DNA from: Hordeum vulgare subsp. vulgare
Taxonomy: Eukaryota > Streptophyta > Magnoliopsida > Poales > Poaceae
DNA: 64,000 nucleotides
NCBI RefSeq assembly: GCF_904849725.1
Contig: NC_058518.1
Coordinates: forward strand, 331,164,581-331,228,580
Reading direction: 5' to 3'
A program made the translations under genes and the position numbers. Of the stretch, positions 11,346-23,569 are shown piece by piece. Positions within the stretch are counted from its first letter, which is position 1; the number at the start of each line of letters is the position of its first letter. The notes under the pieces are model-generated. The model saw nothing but the letters and a program-made list of their open reading frames with translations, made no database searches and was not told where the DNA came from.

Positions 11346-12104
11346 ATGGATCCTGATCCGCTTGCTAATCTCTTTAAGAGATCCAATTATGTTGAACCAA
11401 TTGCTAGTGAGTTGAGTGCACTTGACTTTCTTTATGGAGTTTTGCTTGAGATGCGTGAATCTGAAAATCGTGATGAAGAAATTTATGAAGTGACTCACGA
11501 GGGCTCCTTGAATGAAAAGCATGATTGCAATGGTTTCACTATAAAACCTATTAGTGTCAATCATGCTAAAAATATGCAAAACCCTAAGCTTGGGGATGCT
11601 AGTTTTGCTATGTCCACTACTTGTTGCAATGATCATGATTGGGGTAATGATTTTTCTTATGATATTGAAAATTTGTTTAAGTCTCATGATGAATATGATT
11701 TTTGCAATATTATTGAAAGTGGGTTTGGAGAAGTCATGACTTTAGTTGATGATAATCCCACTATTTTTGAAGAGCGTCAACTTTGCATGCATGTGGATCA
11801 TGAAAAGAATATCCTTTGTGATAGCTATATTGTTGAATTTGAATATGATCCCACGTGTAATTATTATGAGAGAGGAAAATATTGTGGTAGAAACTTTCAT
11901 GTTACCAGATTACCTCTCGTTATGTTGAGATTGATATTGTCTCTTTCTTCTTCCTTGCATATGGTAACTATTGGTTGTCATGACAATCTGTTTTCCTATA
12001 AAATGCCTATGCATAGGAAGTATGTTAGACTTAGATATGTTTGTCACATGTTTCATGATGCTCCCTTCATGTCCGATTGCTATCTTTTATGTGAGCATCA
12101 TTGA
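11346..12104 (+). CDS. Element A ORF: conserved 252-residue protein, function unknown
   Basis: The ORF is intact and starts MDPDPLANLFKRSNYVEP 272 bp after the PBS. It is acidic, with many Asp, Glu, His and Cys residues in the middle (CCNDHDW, CNIIESGFGEVMTLVDD) and a Cys/His-rich tail. I see no gag major homology region, CCHC knuckle, protease triad or RT motif. Element B encodes a close homologue with one frameshift. Non-coding element G has a short match (SGFGEV...PTI) between gag and protease, which suggests the ORF evolved from a gag-protease linker of an ancestral G-like element. It may be a packaging or gag-like factor, or simply a relic; I do not assign a function. Confidence 0.7.
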   Translation: MDPDPLANLFKRSNYVEPIASELSALDFLYGVLLEMRESENRDEEIYEVTHEGSLNEKHDCNGFTIKPISVNHAKNMQNPKLGDASFAMSTTCCNDHDWGNDFSYDIENLFKSHDEYDFCNIIESGFGEVMTLVDDNPTIFEERQLCMHVDHEKNILCDSYIVEFEYDPTCNYYERGKYCGRNFHVTRLPLVMLRLILSLSSSLHMVTIGCHDNLFSYKMPMHRKYVRLRYVCHMFHDAPFMSDCYLLCEHH

Positions 12105-12536
12105 ATTATCAATGCCTAGCTAAGGGCGTTAAACAATAGCGCTTGTTGGGAGGCAAGCCAGTGAATTTATCATTGCTTTTTGTTTCTGTATTGTTGTGTT
12201 CACACCATCATAATTCTGTTATGATTGTGTTTTTTGTGTTTCTTTTTGTGTTTGAGCCAAGTAAAACCTTTATGACTAGTTTTGGTGATGGTTGTTTGAT
12301 CTTGGTGGAAAAAGACAGAAACTTTTCGCTCACAAAATTATTTTTCTTTTTTATCCAGAAAGAGCTTTTGAGTTGATTCTTTTTGCTGCTGGTTGATATG
12401 CAAATTTCCCAAATTATTGTAATGTTTCAGAATTTTTGAGATACCAGAAGTATACGAAGTATACAGATTGCTACAGACTGGTCTGTTTTTGACAGATTCT
12501 GTTTTTGTTGTGTTGATTGCTTATTTTGATGAAACT

Positions 12537-12563
12537 ATGGATAGTATCGGGGGTACTATCCAT
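12537..12563 (+). other. Stem-loop ATGGATAGTA-TCGGGGG-TACTATCCAT
   Basis: A perfect 10-bp stem encloses a G-rich loop. Counterparts lie in element B (16,743-16,770, minus sense) and element G (60,480-60,506). In G two adjacent base pairs change on both sides, so pairing is kept while sequence differs. Confidence 0.65.
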
Positions 12564-12755
12564 GGAAAAGTGAGAATACAGTAATCTAACACTAATATAA
12601 ATAGAAATCAAGTTTGCTAGAGTACCTAAAGAGGTGGTGGTTTGTTTTCTTGTGCTAATGATATCACGAGTTTCTGTTTAAGTTTTATGTTGTGAAGTTT
12701 TCAAGTTTTGGGTGATGTTCTCATGGACAATGGGATAAAAGTGGAAAGAGCTCGA

Positions 12756-12839
12756 GCTTGGGGATGCCCAAGGCATCCCAAGCCAAATTCAAGGACACCA
12801 AAAAGCCTAAGCTTGGGGATGCCCCGGGAAGGCATCCCC
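12756..12839 (+). other. Two hairpins, each following a GCTTGGGGATGCC tract
   Basis: The first hairpin is GGGATGCC-CAA-GGCATCCC (12,761-12,779). The second is GGGGATGCC-CCGGGAA-GGCATCCCC (12,815-12,839), preceded by AAGC at 12,809. The same AAGCTTGGGGATGC string is element A's terminal polypurine tract. Related pairs occur in element B at 16,467-16,555 and in element G at 60,711-60,796. Confidence 0.6.
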
Positions 12840-12973
12840 TCTTTCGACTTCAATCCATCGGTAACATTATTTGGAGCTATATTTTTATCCACCACATGAT
12901 ATGTGTTTTTCTTGGAGCGTCTTGTATCGTTGGACTCTTTTATTTTTCTTGTGTTACAATCATCCTTGCTGCA

Positions 12974-14538
12974 TGCTACTGTGACAACAGACCTTCCCTG
13001 GCAATGGCGCCAGGAATCCTGCTGCTACGGCTATGCCTATCGGGACTTCCTTGGCAAATATGCAAAGGATTTCCCCGCGGCCTTGGAGCCTTGCGTTGGT
13101 GTTCCCGTGAAGAGGAAAGGGTGATGTAGCACAGCGGCGGTAAGTATTTCCCTCAATTTTAGAACCAAGGTATCAATCCAGTACGACGAGCGTTCAAGTC
13201 ACAGGTACCTGCACAAACACAAAGAGCTTGCACTCAACGCTATGAAGGGGTTGTCAATCCCTTATAGATTGTTTGCAAAGTGAGAACTGAAAGCAAAGAG
13301 TAAACAAAGAAAAGTAAAAGTGAAAGTGGAAACGATAGTTGTGAATAGACCCGGGGGCCGTAGTGTTCACTAGTGGCTTCTCTCATGAAAGCAAGTAGAC
13401 GGTGGGTGAACGAATTACTGTCGAGCAATTGATAGAATCGCGCAATGTCGTGACGCTATCTAAGGCAATCATTATATCTATAGGCATCACGTCCAAAACA
13501 AGTAGACCGCTATCCAGCATGCATCTAGTGTATTAAGTTCAAAAGAACAGAGTAACGCCTTAAGCAATATGACATGATGTAGATGAACAATCTCAAATCT
13601 ATGATGAAAGCCCATCTTGTTCCCCTTGATGGCAACAACACGATGCGTGCCTTGCTGCCCCTTCTGTCACTGGGAAAGGTCACCACACGGTATGAACCCA
13701 AAACCAAGCACTTCCCCCATTGCAAGAATCATAGATCTAGTTGGCCAAACAAAACCCAAGACTCGGAGAGACTTACAAGGATATCAAATCATGCATATAA
13801 GAAATCAGCAAAGACTCAAATATAATTCATAGATAATCTGATCACAAATCCACGATTCATTGGATCTCGACAAACACACCGCCAAAGAGGATTACATCGG
13901 ATAGATCTCCATGAAGATCATGGAGAACTTTGTATTGAAGATCCAAGAGAGAGAAGAAGCCATCTAGCTACTAACTACGGACCCATAGGTCTGAAGTGGA
14001 CTACTCACGAGTCATTGGAGAGGCGATGATGTTGATGTAGAAGCCCTCCAACTCCAAAGTCCCCTCCGGCAGGGCACCGGGAAGGGTCTCCAGATGAGAT
14101 CTCGCGGAAACGGAAGCTTGCGGCGGCGGAAAAGTGTTTTCGTGGATGCCCTGATTTTTTGTGCGATTTTAGGGAATTTATAGGCCAAAGAGCTAGGGCA
14201 GGGGAGCGCGAGGGAGGCCACAAGCCTGGTTGCCGCGGGCCCCTCTGGGCGCGACAACTGGGCTTGTGGGCTCCCTATGGGCCCCCTGCCTTGGCCCTCA
14301 CATCCCCCGATCTTCTTCTCGTCTGGAAAAATTTATTTTGGGGATTTTATTCCGTTTGGACTCCGTTCCAAAATCAGATATGAAAAGAGTCAAAAACACA
14401 GAAAAAAAGAACTGGCACTTGGCACTGAGTTAATAAGTTAGTCCCAAAAAAAGATATAAAAGGTATATAAAACATCCAAAGTTGGCAAGATAACAGTGTG
14501 AAACCATCAAAAATGATAGATACGTTTGAGACGTATCA
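12974..14538 (-). repeat. 3' LTR of element B
   Basis: 1565 bp, colinear with the LTR at 18,189-19,793. The minus-strand TATA is in ATTTATAG at 14,177-14,184. A CCACAAGCC...GGCTTGTGG hairpin is at 14,218-14,269. Near the LTR's 3' end (13,000-13,030) lies a PBS-like relic, GGCAATGGCGCCAGGAATCC on the plus strand. This copy lacks about 55 bp that the 5' LTR has around 18,721-18,775. ORFs here are antisense or random. Confidence 0.9.
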
Positions 14539-17205
14539 AGCATCCCCAAGCTTAACTCCTGCTCGTCCTCGAGTAGGGAAGTGATAAAGAATGAATTTTT
14601 GATGCTTTCATGCTACCTAGCATAGATGTCCTTGGTAACTCCTCTTATGTGACGTGAATGTTCAGATCCATTAGATTCAAAACAATAGTTTGCTATTGAC
14701 GTGGAGACAATAATACTTCAAGCAAACTAGCAAGGTAATCATGAACTTTCAAAATAACAAGGCCAAAAGGAAGTTATCCCTACAAAATCATATAGCCTGG
14801 CTATGCTCTATCATCCTTGCACAATGAATTTAAATCATGCACAACCCCGGTATTGGCCAAGTAATTTTTTTCACACCTTTACTTTCTCAAACCTTTTCAA
14901 CTCTCACACAATACATGAGCGTGAGCCATGGTTTTAGCACTATAAGTGGTCTGGAGTGTGGTGGAGGTTGCGAGACAAACAAGGAGAAGATGGTCACATT
15001 GACTAGGCATATCAATGAGCTATGGAGATGCTCATCAATAGATATCAACATGAATGAGTAGGGATTGCCATACTAGAGCTAAGAGGATGTGAAAGCTCTT
15101 AAAGAAAACTAGTGGGTGTGCATCCAACTTGCTTGCTCACGAAGACCTAAGGCAATTTTGAGGAAGCCTATCATTGGAGTTTACAAGCCAAGTTATATAA
15201 TGAAAATTTCCCACTAGCTATATGGTGGTGACAAAACGAGAGACTCTCAATCATGAAGATCATGGTACTTAATATGCACAAGTGTGGAAAGGTGGTAGCA
15301 TTATCCCTTCTCTCTTTTTCTCTCATTTTTTTGGTGGGCTCTTTGGCCTCTCTTTTTTATTGGTGGGCATCTTTGGCCTCTTTTATTTCCTCACATGGCA
15401 CAATGCTCCATCAATGATGATCATCACACTTACAACTCAAAACTTAGAGCAATGATGACTCTATATGGAATGCCTTCGGTAGTGTACCGTGACAATGATC
15501 TAGCATGGCATAGACATATATGGGAACATCATGCTAACTATCTTATGATCATGCAATGGCAATGTAGAAGTGGTGGCACATGTCATGGTGGTAGTTGCAT
15601 GGCAATATATCTTGGAATGGCTTTGAAAAATCCATAGTAGGTAGGTATGGTGGCTGTTTTGAGGGAGGCTAATGGTGGGTTTTGTGCACCGGCGAAAGTT
15701 GCACGGCACTAAAGAAGATAGTGATTGTGGAAGGTGAAAGTGCATCTAAACCATGGACTCATCATTAGTCATGAAGAACTCATATACTTGTTGCAAAAGT
15801 TTTAGTAGTAATCGAAACAAAGCATTCAACGCATACTCCTAGGGGAAGGGTTGGTAGGTATAAACCATCGCGCGATCCCGACCGCCACACAAAGGATGAC
15901 AATCAATATACTAATCATGCTCAGACTTCATCACATAGCGGTTCACCATACGTGCATGCTACGGGAATCACTAACTTCAACACAAGTATTTCTAGATCCA
16001 CAACACCTTACTAATATAACTTCAATATTACCACAACCACAACTCAAAACTAATTGAGATGAATCAAACTTCTCTAACTATTCAATGCACATGAAGGTGG
16101 AAGTTTTCATATACCTTTTGATAACTACCCCTTTTGAGACTACTATCATAGCATAGATGAACTACCAAGCCACGCGCTTCCGTGCTCTAAAAGATATAAG
16201 TGAAACACATAGAGCAAAATCAACTAGCTCAAAAGATATAAGTGAAGCACATGTGAGCTGAATTGTCTAACCAAAGGATATAAGTGAAGCTCGACAAAAT
16301 CGCGGTGAGTGTATGTCTCTCTCTCTCTAGGTGTGCAGCAAGGAAGATTGTGACACAAAAAAATAAAATACTCCTACGATACAAGACGCTCCAAGCAAAA
16401 CACATAACATGTGGTGAATAAAAATATAGCCCCAAGTAACGTTACCGATGGATTGGAGACGAAAAAGGGGATGCCTTCCTGGGGTATCCCCAAGCTTAGG
16501 CTTTTACGGCATCCTTGAATCAACTTGGGGTTCCTTGGGCATCCCCAAGCTTGAGCTCTTGCCACTCTTTATCTCTTTGTCCATAAGAACTTCACCCAAA
16601 ACTTGAAAACTTCACAACACGAACTTAAACAGAAACTCATGATAACATTAGTATAAGAAAGCAAACCACCACTTCCTTAGGTACTGTAGCAAACTTAAAT
16701 TCTACTTATGTTGGTGTTGGGTTACTGTATTTTCAATCTTCCATGGCTAATACACCCCGATACTATCCATAGTTTCATCAAAATAAGCAACCAACTCAAC
16801 AAAAACAGAATCTGTTAACAGCAGACCAGTCTGTAGCAATCTGTATACTTCGTATAATTCTGGCACTTAAAAATTCTGAAAAATTACGAAAGTCTGAAGA
16901 ATTTGCATAGAAATCATCAGAAAAAAGAATCAACTCAAAAGCTCTTAAATAAAAATAATGAAAATTCTTTTCTTGAGCAGAAAGTTTCTGTCTTTTCCAG
17001 CATGACCAAACGATCATCCCCAAGACTAATCATAACGGTTTTACTTGGCACAAACGCAAAAGAAACACAAAAAACACAATCATAACAGAATTATGAAAGT
17101 GTGGAAAACACGAAACAGAAAGAAACAGGACAGATTCGTTGGGTTGCCTCCCAACAAGCGCTATTGTTTAACACCCTTAGCTAGGCAATGATAATTCAAT
17201 GATGC
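14539..17205 (-). other. Element B non-coding internal region
   Basis: No supported gene in 2.7 kb. On the minus strand it holds the polypurine tract next to the LTR (14,539-14,553, AAGCTTGGGGATGCT in sense), the GAGGACGAGCA motif (14,560-14,570), CT-rich tracts, the paired GGGGAT hairpins (16,467-16,555), the ATGGATAGTA stem-loop (16,743-16,770), and the TTGGGAGGCAA motif after the ORF (about 17,143-17,160). Confidence 0.75.
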
Positions 17206-17954
17206 TCACACAAAAGACAAGAATTGAAGCACAATGATAGCATCATAAAGCATGTGAAAATCACATCTAAGTCTAACGTACTTCCTATGCATAGGCATTT
17301 TATAGGAAAACAAATTGGCAAGACAACCAATAGTTGCCATATGCAAGGAAGAAGAAAGAGACAATAGCAATCTCCACATAACGAGAGGTAATTTAGTGAT
17401 ATGAAAGTTTCTACCACAATATTTTCCTATCTCATAATAATTACATGTGGGATCATATTCGAATTCAACAATGTAACTATCAAATAGGATATTCTTTTCA
17501 TGATCCACATGATTGCAAAGTTGATGCTCTTCAAAAATAGTGGGATTATCATCAACTAAAGTCATGACTTCTCCAAACCCACTTTCAATAATATTGCAAA
17601 TATCATATTCATCATGAGGCTTAAACAAATTTTCATGATCATATGAAAAATAATCGCCCCACTCATGATCATTGCAACAAGTAGTGGACATAGCAAAACT
17701 AGCATCCCCAAGCTTAGGGTTTTGCATATTTTAGCATGATTGTCACTAATAGGATTTATAGTGAAATCATTGCAATCATGCTTTTCATTCAAGGAGCCCT
17801 CGTGAATCACTTCATAAGTTTCTTCATCACGATTTTCAGATTCACGCATCTCAAGAAAAACTCCATAAAGATAGTCAAGTGCACTCAGTTCACTAGCAAT
17901 TGGTTCCACGTAAGTGGATCTCTTAAAGAGATTAGCAAGTGGATGAGGATCCAT
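17206..17954 (-). pseudogene. Element B homologue of the element A ORF, one frameshift
   Basis: The minus-strand reading starts MDPHPLANLFKRSTYVEP at 17,954 and matches element A's ORF closely. Around 17,728 one A of a homopolymer is missing relative to A (AAAATATGC versus AAAAATATGC), which shifts the frame. The remainder is then open to about 17,206, with a changed C-terminus. Only this one lesion separates it from an intact ORF, so it was probably coding at insertion. Function is unknown. Confidence 0.7.
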
Positions 17955-18160
17955 ATCACTAGATTTTCAGCAAGCGAAGATGCAAGCATATTGAAGGCAC
18001 ATAGCACACAAGCAACTAAAAGGCAAACGAGAGAAAAGGGCGAACGAAAAAGGCAAACGAAAAAGGCAAATGTGAAGTGGGGGAGAGGAAAACGAGAGGC
18101 AACTGGCAAAAAAGGTAAATGCAAGAGATGAGTTTCTGACACCTACTTGGATAGATCTCC

Positions 18161-18178
18161 TCCCCGGCAACGGCGCCA
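18161..18178 (-). other. Primer-binding site of element B (tRNA-Asp)
   Basis: On the minus strand it reads TGGCGCCGTTGCCGGGGA, an exact match to the tRNA-Asp complement. It lies 10 bases inside the 5' LTR boundary at 18,189. Confidence 0.93.
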
Positions 18179-18188
18179 GAAATCCTTC

Positions 18189-19793
18189 TCCTACTGCGAC
18201 AACAGACCTTCCCTGGCAATGGCGCTAGGAATCCTGCTGCTACGCCTACGCCTATAGGGACTTCCTTGGCAAATATGCAAAGGATTTCCCCGCGGCCTTG
18301 GAGCCTAGCGTTGGTGTTCCCTTGAAGAGGAAAGGGTGATGTAGCATAGCGGCGGTAAGTATTTCCCTCAGTTTGAGAACCAAGGTATCAATCCAGTAGG
18401 AGGAGCGTTGAAGTCACAAGTACCTGCACAAACACAAAGAGCTTGCACCCAACGCTATGAAGGGGTTGTCAATCCCTTATAGATTATTCCCAAAGTGAGA
18501 ACTGAAAGCAAAGAGTAAACAAAGCAAAGTAAAAGTGAAAGTGGAAACGATAGTTGTGAATAGACCCGGGGGCCGTAGTGTTCGCTAGTGGCTTCTCATG
18601 TGAAAGCAAGTAGACGGTGGGTGAATGAATTACTGCCGAGCAATTGATAGAACCGCGCAAACTCATAACGTTATCTAAGGCAATGATTATATCTATAGGC
18701 ATCACGTCCAAAACAAGTAGACCGATACTTTCTGCATCTACTACTATTACTCCACACGTCGACCGCCATCCAGCATGCATCTAGTGTATTAAGTTCAAAA
18801 GAATAGAGTAACGCCTTAAGCAAGATGACATGATGTAGATGAACAATCTCAAATCTATGATGAAAGCCCATCTTGTTACCCTTGATGGCAACAATATGAT
18901 GCGTGCCTTGTTTCCCCTTCTGTCACTGGGAAAGGTCACTACACGGTATGAACCCAAAACCAAGCACTTCCCCCATTGCAACAATCATAGATCTAGTTGG
19001 CCAAACAAAACCCAGGACTCGAAGAGACTTACAAGGATATCAAATCATGCATATAAGAAATCAGCAAAGACTCAAATATAATTCATAGATAATCTGATCA
19101 CAAATCCACAATTCATCGGATCTCGACAAACACAACGCCAAAGAGGATTATATCGGATAGATCTCCATGAAGATCATGGAGAACTTTGTATTGAAGATCC
19201 AAGATTGAGAAGAAGCCATCTAGCTACTAACTACAGACCCGTAGGTCAGAAGTGGACTACTCACGAGTCATTGGAGAGGCGATGATGTTGATGTAGAAGC
19301 CCTCCAACTCCAAAGTCCCCTCCGGCAGGTCACCGGAAGGGTCTCCAGATGAGATCTCGCAGAAACGGAAGCTTGCGTCGGTGGAAAAGTGTTTTCGTGG
19401 ATGCCCTGATTGTTTCTGTGATTTTAAGGAATTTATAGGCCAAAGAGCTAGGGCAGGGGAGCGCTAGGGAGGCCACAAACTTGATTGCCGCGGGCCCCCC
19501 TGGCCGCGGCAACAGGGCTTGTGGGCTCCTATGGGCCCCCTGCCTTGGCCCTCACGTCCCCCGATCTTCTTCTGTTCTGGAAAATTTATTTCGGGGATTT
19601 TATTCCGTTTGGACTACGTTCCAAAATCAGATCTGGAAAGAGTCAAAAACACAGAAAAAACAGGAACTGGCACTTGGCACTGAATTAATAAGTTAGTCCC
19701 AAAAAAAGATATAAAAGGTATAAAAAACATCCAAAGTTGGCAAGATAACAGTGTGAAACCATCAAAAATTATAGATACGTTTGAGACGTATCA
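18189..19793 (-). repeat. 5' LTR of element B
   Basis: 1605 bp. The start TGATACGTCTC is at 19,793. The last bases are GA rather than CA (18,189-18,190), apparently a point change because the other LTR has the canonical end. The hairpin lies at 19,473-19,524 and the TATA-like ATTTATAG at about 19,431-19,438. The PBS-like relic in the 3' extension (18,215-18,236) is in the same place as in the 3' LTR. Confidence 0.9.
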
Positions 19794-19798
19794 CTGCA

Positions 19799-21661
19799 CA
19801 CATTTTGAGAGATACATGCACTCATCGTGAATTTTGTAGAATGCTCTTTGAGCTTCGCTTATATCTTTTGAGTTAGGCAATTTAGCTCACATGTGCTTCA
19901 CTTAGATCTTTTATAGCACGAGGTGTCATATTTTGGAGAAATAAGAACTCTCGATCTTAACTTATATCTTGTTGAGAGTGATCTCTCTGGGTAACTTGGT
20001 AGTTGGCTTGTGCTATGAAAGTAGTCCCAAAGGTGATAGGAATCCAAAGAGGATACAATGAAACTTCCATCTTCTTGTGCATTGATTAGAAAGAGATGTT
20101 TCATTCCTCTCAATTAGTTTTGAGATATGGATTTGGTGACACTAAGAGTCATGTTAGTAGGGTGTTGTGAATCTAGAAATACTTGTATTGAAGTTAGTGA
20201 TTCCCGTAACATGCACGTATGATGAACCGCTATGTTAGGAAGCCGGAGCATAATTGATCTATTGATTGTCATCCTTTGTGTTGCGGTCGGGATCGCGTGA
20301 TGGTTAACACCTACCAACCCTTCCCCTTGGAGTATGCGTTTAGCACTTTGTTTCGGTTACTAATAAAAACTTTCACAATAAGTATGTGAGTTCTTCATGA
20401 CTAATGTGAGTCCATGGTATAGATGCACTTTCACCTTCCACCATTGCTAGCCTCTTTAGTGCTGCGCAACATTCACCGGTGCACAAACCCACCATATGCC
20501 TTCCTCAAGACAGCCACCATACCTACCTACTATGGCATCTTCATAGCAATTCCGAGAAATATTGCCATGCAACTCCCACCGTTCCGTCTCATGATTTGTG
20601 CCGTCACTTTCATATTGCCATTGCATGATCGTAAGATAGCTAGCGAGTTATACGCCAAGCTAGATCGTTGCACATCCCGGTACATTGTCGGAGGCATTTC
20701 CTATAAGAGTCATCAATGTTCTAAGCATTGAGCTTTGAGTAAATTAAATTGTGATGATCATCATTATTAGAGCATTGTCCCATGTGAGGAAATAAAAAAA
20801 AGAGGCCAAAGTTGCCCACAAAAAATATATATATATGGAAAGAGGTCAAAGAGCCCAAATAAAAAAAGAGAGAAAAGAGAGAAGGGACAATGCTACTATC
20901 TCTTTCCACACTTGTGCATCATAATAGGACCATGTTCTTCATGCTTGAGAGTCTCTTGATTTGTCACCACCATATGCTAGTGGTAATCCTCATTATATAA
21001 CTTGGCTTGTATATTCCAATGATGGGCTTCCTCAAAATTGCCCTAGGTCTACGTGAGCAAGCAAGTTGGATGCACACCCACTAGTTCTTCTTTTGAGCTT
21101 TCACATACTTATAGCTCTAAGTGCATCCATTCCATGGTAATCCCTACTCTTTCACATTGATATCTATTAATGGGCATCTCCATAGCCCTTTGATACCCGA
21201 GTTGATGTGACCATCTCCTCCTTTTTTGTCTCACAACCTCCACCATACTCTATTCCACCTATAGTGCTATATCCATGGCTCACGCTCATGTATTGCGTGA
21301 AAGTTGAAAAAGCTTTGAGAAAGTAAGAGTGCGAAAACAATTACTTGGCGAATACCGGGTTTGCATGATTTAAATTAGTTGTGTGGGGACGATGGAGCAT
21401 AGCCAGACTATATGATTTTGTAGGGTTAACTTTTTGGCCTTGATATTTCGAAAGTTCATGATTACCTTGCTAGTTTGCTTGAAGTACTATTGTTTTCATG
21501 TCAATAGAAAACTATTGTTTTTGAATCTTACGGATCTGAACATTCATGTCACATGAAAGAAGTTACAAAGGACAAACATGCTAGGTAGCATTCCACATCA
21601 AAAATTCAGTCTTTATCACTTCCCTACTCGAGGACGAGCAGGAGTTAAGCTTGGGGATGCT
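19799..21661 (+). other. Element A non-coding internal region, right part
   Basis: No supported gene. It continues the region broken by element B and resembles the 3' non-coding region of element G (phrases such as CTTCACTTATATCTTTTGAG). It ends with GAGGACGAGCA (21,630-21,640) and the polypurine tract AAGCTTGGGGATGCT (21,647-21,661). Confidence 0.75.
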
Positions 21662-23164
21662 TGATACGTCTCCAACGTATCTATAATTTTTTATGGTTCC
21701 ATGCTATTATCTTGTCAAACTTTGGATATTTTGTATGTCTTTTATATCTTTTTTGGGACTAACTTATTAACTCAGTGCCAAGTGCCAGTTCTTGTTTTTC
21801 CGTGTTTTTGACCCTTTTCAGAGGAGAAAATTAAACGGAGTCCAAACGGAATAAAACTTCCGAAAACATTTTTTCGGAACAGAAGATACGTAGGGGGCGT
21901 GAGAACCAAGGCAGAGGCCACCAGGGGAGGCCACAAGGCCCCTAGGCGCGGCCAGGGGGCGCGTCTAGCAGGCTTGTGGTCCCCCTGTGGCTCGTCTGCC
22001 CTACCTCTTCCGCCTATAAATTCCCGGAAAATCGAAAACTACGCGAGAGATTCACGAAAATACTTTTTCGCCGATGCAAGCTTCTGTCTCTGCGAGATCC
22101 CATCTGGGGCACGTTCTGGTGTCTTGCCGGAGGGGGATTTGGATACGGAGGGCTTCTTCATCAACAGCATTGCCTCTCCGATGATGCATGCGTAGTTCAC
22201 CGTAGACCTTCGGGTCCATAGATAGTAGCTAGATGGTTTCTTCTCTCTCTTGGATCTTCAATACAAAGTTCTCCATGATCTTCATGGAGATCTATCCGAT
22301 GTAATCTTCTTTTGTGGTGTGTTTGTCGAGATCCGATGAATTGTGGATTTATGATCAGATTATCTATGAATCTTATTTGAGTTTCTTCTGATCTCTTATA
22401 TGCATGATTTCATATCCTTGTAATTCTCTTCGAGTTGTGGGTTTTGTTTGGCCAACTTGATCTATGATTCTTGCAATGGGAAAGTGCTTGGTTTTGGGTT
22501 CATATCGTGCGGTGACCAAACCAGTGACAGAAGGGGTAGCGAGGCACGCATCGTGTTGTTTCCATCAAGGGTAAAAAGATGGGGCTTACATCATTGGTTT
22601 GAGTTTATCCCTCTACATCATGTCATCTTGCTTAAGGCGTTATTTTGTTCGTCATGAACTCAATAGACTAGATGCATGCTGGATAGAGGTCGATGTGTGG
22701 TGTAATAGTAGTAGATGCAGAAAGTATCGGTCTACTTGTCTCGGACGTCATGCCTATATGTTTGATCATTTCCTTAGATATCGTCATGACTTTGCGCGGT
22801 TCTATCAATTGATCGACAGTAATTTGTTCACCCACCGTAATATTTGCTATTTTGAGAGAAGCCTCTAGTGAACACTATGGCCCCCGGGTCTACTTCACAT
22901 CATATTTTCAGCCTTACACTTTTACTTCGTTGCACTTTCCGCCTTCAGATCTCACTTTGCAATCAATCTTGAAGGGATTGACAAACCCTTTATAGCGTTG
23001 GGTGCAAGCTCGTTTGTGTTTGCGCAGGTACTCTCGACACTTGGCTTGATTCTCCTACTGGATTGATACCTTGGTTCTCAAACTGAGGGAAATACTTACT
23101 GCTACTGTGCTGCATCACCCTTTCCTCTTCAAGGGAAAAACCAACGCAAGCTCAAGAGGTAGCA
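21662..23164 (+). repeat. 3' LTR of element A
   Basis: 1503 bp, uninterrupted, beginning TGATACGTCTCCAACG and ending AGCA, followed at once by TSD CCACT. A TATA-like CTATAAA is at 22,014-22,020. About 35 bp upstream lies the hairpin CCACAAGG...GGCTTGTGG (21,931-21,979). It is the cleaner reference copy for the family because the 5' LTR is split. Confidence 0.92.
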
Positions 23165-23169
23165 CCACT

Positions 23170-23310
23170 CCATGCAGAGTAGAGAGCAACGCTCTTCGAA
23201 GAGGCGAGGCAGGAATGGAAGTACCCATCCCACCACCCGCCGACGAAGAAGGAGCCCCGGAGTGCTTTCGACCCTTTCCCACCATCTTTCAATACGTGTC
23301 ATGACAAAGA
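23170..23310 (-). pseudogene. CACTA ORF1 exon fragment right of element A
   Basis: A Gly/Pro/Ser/Arg-rich minus-strand reading crosses element A's target site (CCACT) and joins a matching Ala/Pro/Arg-rich reading at 6,145-6,090, which then meets a GT splice-donor-like site. It is probably the N-terminal exon of the CACTA ORF1. It shows no domain of its own. Confidence 0.45.
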
Positions 23311-23569
23311 GTAAATGAAATTAGTATAACATAAATACCAACATGAGTAATAAAATGTATATAATTTAAGTGTATCATCATCATAAATACCAAGATGACT
23401 AATAGAAATAGAATACCTAACATGAACTCAAATTTTATATATATTAATAGTTGAATACCTGACATGAACTAATAACAATCGTGCTCGTCTATATATGCTT
23501 CGGGGTCAATAAATGCATCATGATCATCACTATCATCAATAAATGCATCATCATCATCACTATAAGGAA

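Larger units (their letters stand above)
12105..12973 (+). other. Element A non-coding internal region, left part
   Basis: No supported gene. It begins with a GCGCTTGTTGGGAGGCAA motif also present after the ORF in B and, as GCGTTTGTTGGGAGGCAA, after the protease in G. It also holds a stem-loop at 12,537-12,563 and two GGGATGCC hairpins at 12,761-12,839. Element B interrupts it at 12,973. Confidence 0.75.
12974..19793 (-). mobile_element. Element B: complete non-autonomous Ty3/gypsy LTR element, TSD CTGCA
   Basis: It is inserted in element A's internal region in the opposite orientation. The 5-bp duplication CTGCA is exact (12,969-12,973 and 19,794-19,798). LTRs start TGATACGTCTCAAACGTATC (minus strand). 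A tRNA-Asp PBS and a polypurine tract are in place. The internal region (about 3.65 kb) has one frameshifted homologue of element A's ORF and no gag, protease or pol. It is related to A in body and UTR motifs but its LTR has an extra ~170-bp 3' extension. It is younger than A because it interrupts A. Confidence 0.92.
6151..23164 (+). mobile_element. Element A: complete non-autonomous Ty3/gypsy LTR element, TSD CCACT
   Basis: Both LTRs begin TGATACGTCTCCAA and end ...AAGAGGTAGCA. The 5-bp duplication CCACT is exact (6146-6150 and 23,165-23,169). A tRNA-Asp PBS follows the 5' LTR and a polypurine tract precedes the 3' LTR. Without its insertions the LTRs are about 1.5 kb and the internal region about 3.8 kb. 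There is one 252-residue ORF and no gag, protease or pol, so it depends on enzymes in trans. A stretch of about 225 bp compared by eye between the LTRs (about 10,104-10,330 versus 22,225-22,450) shows about 4 percent difference, which implies a fairly recent insertion. It sits in an exon of the CACTA ORF1. Confidence 0.92.
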
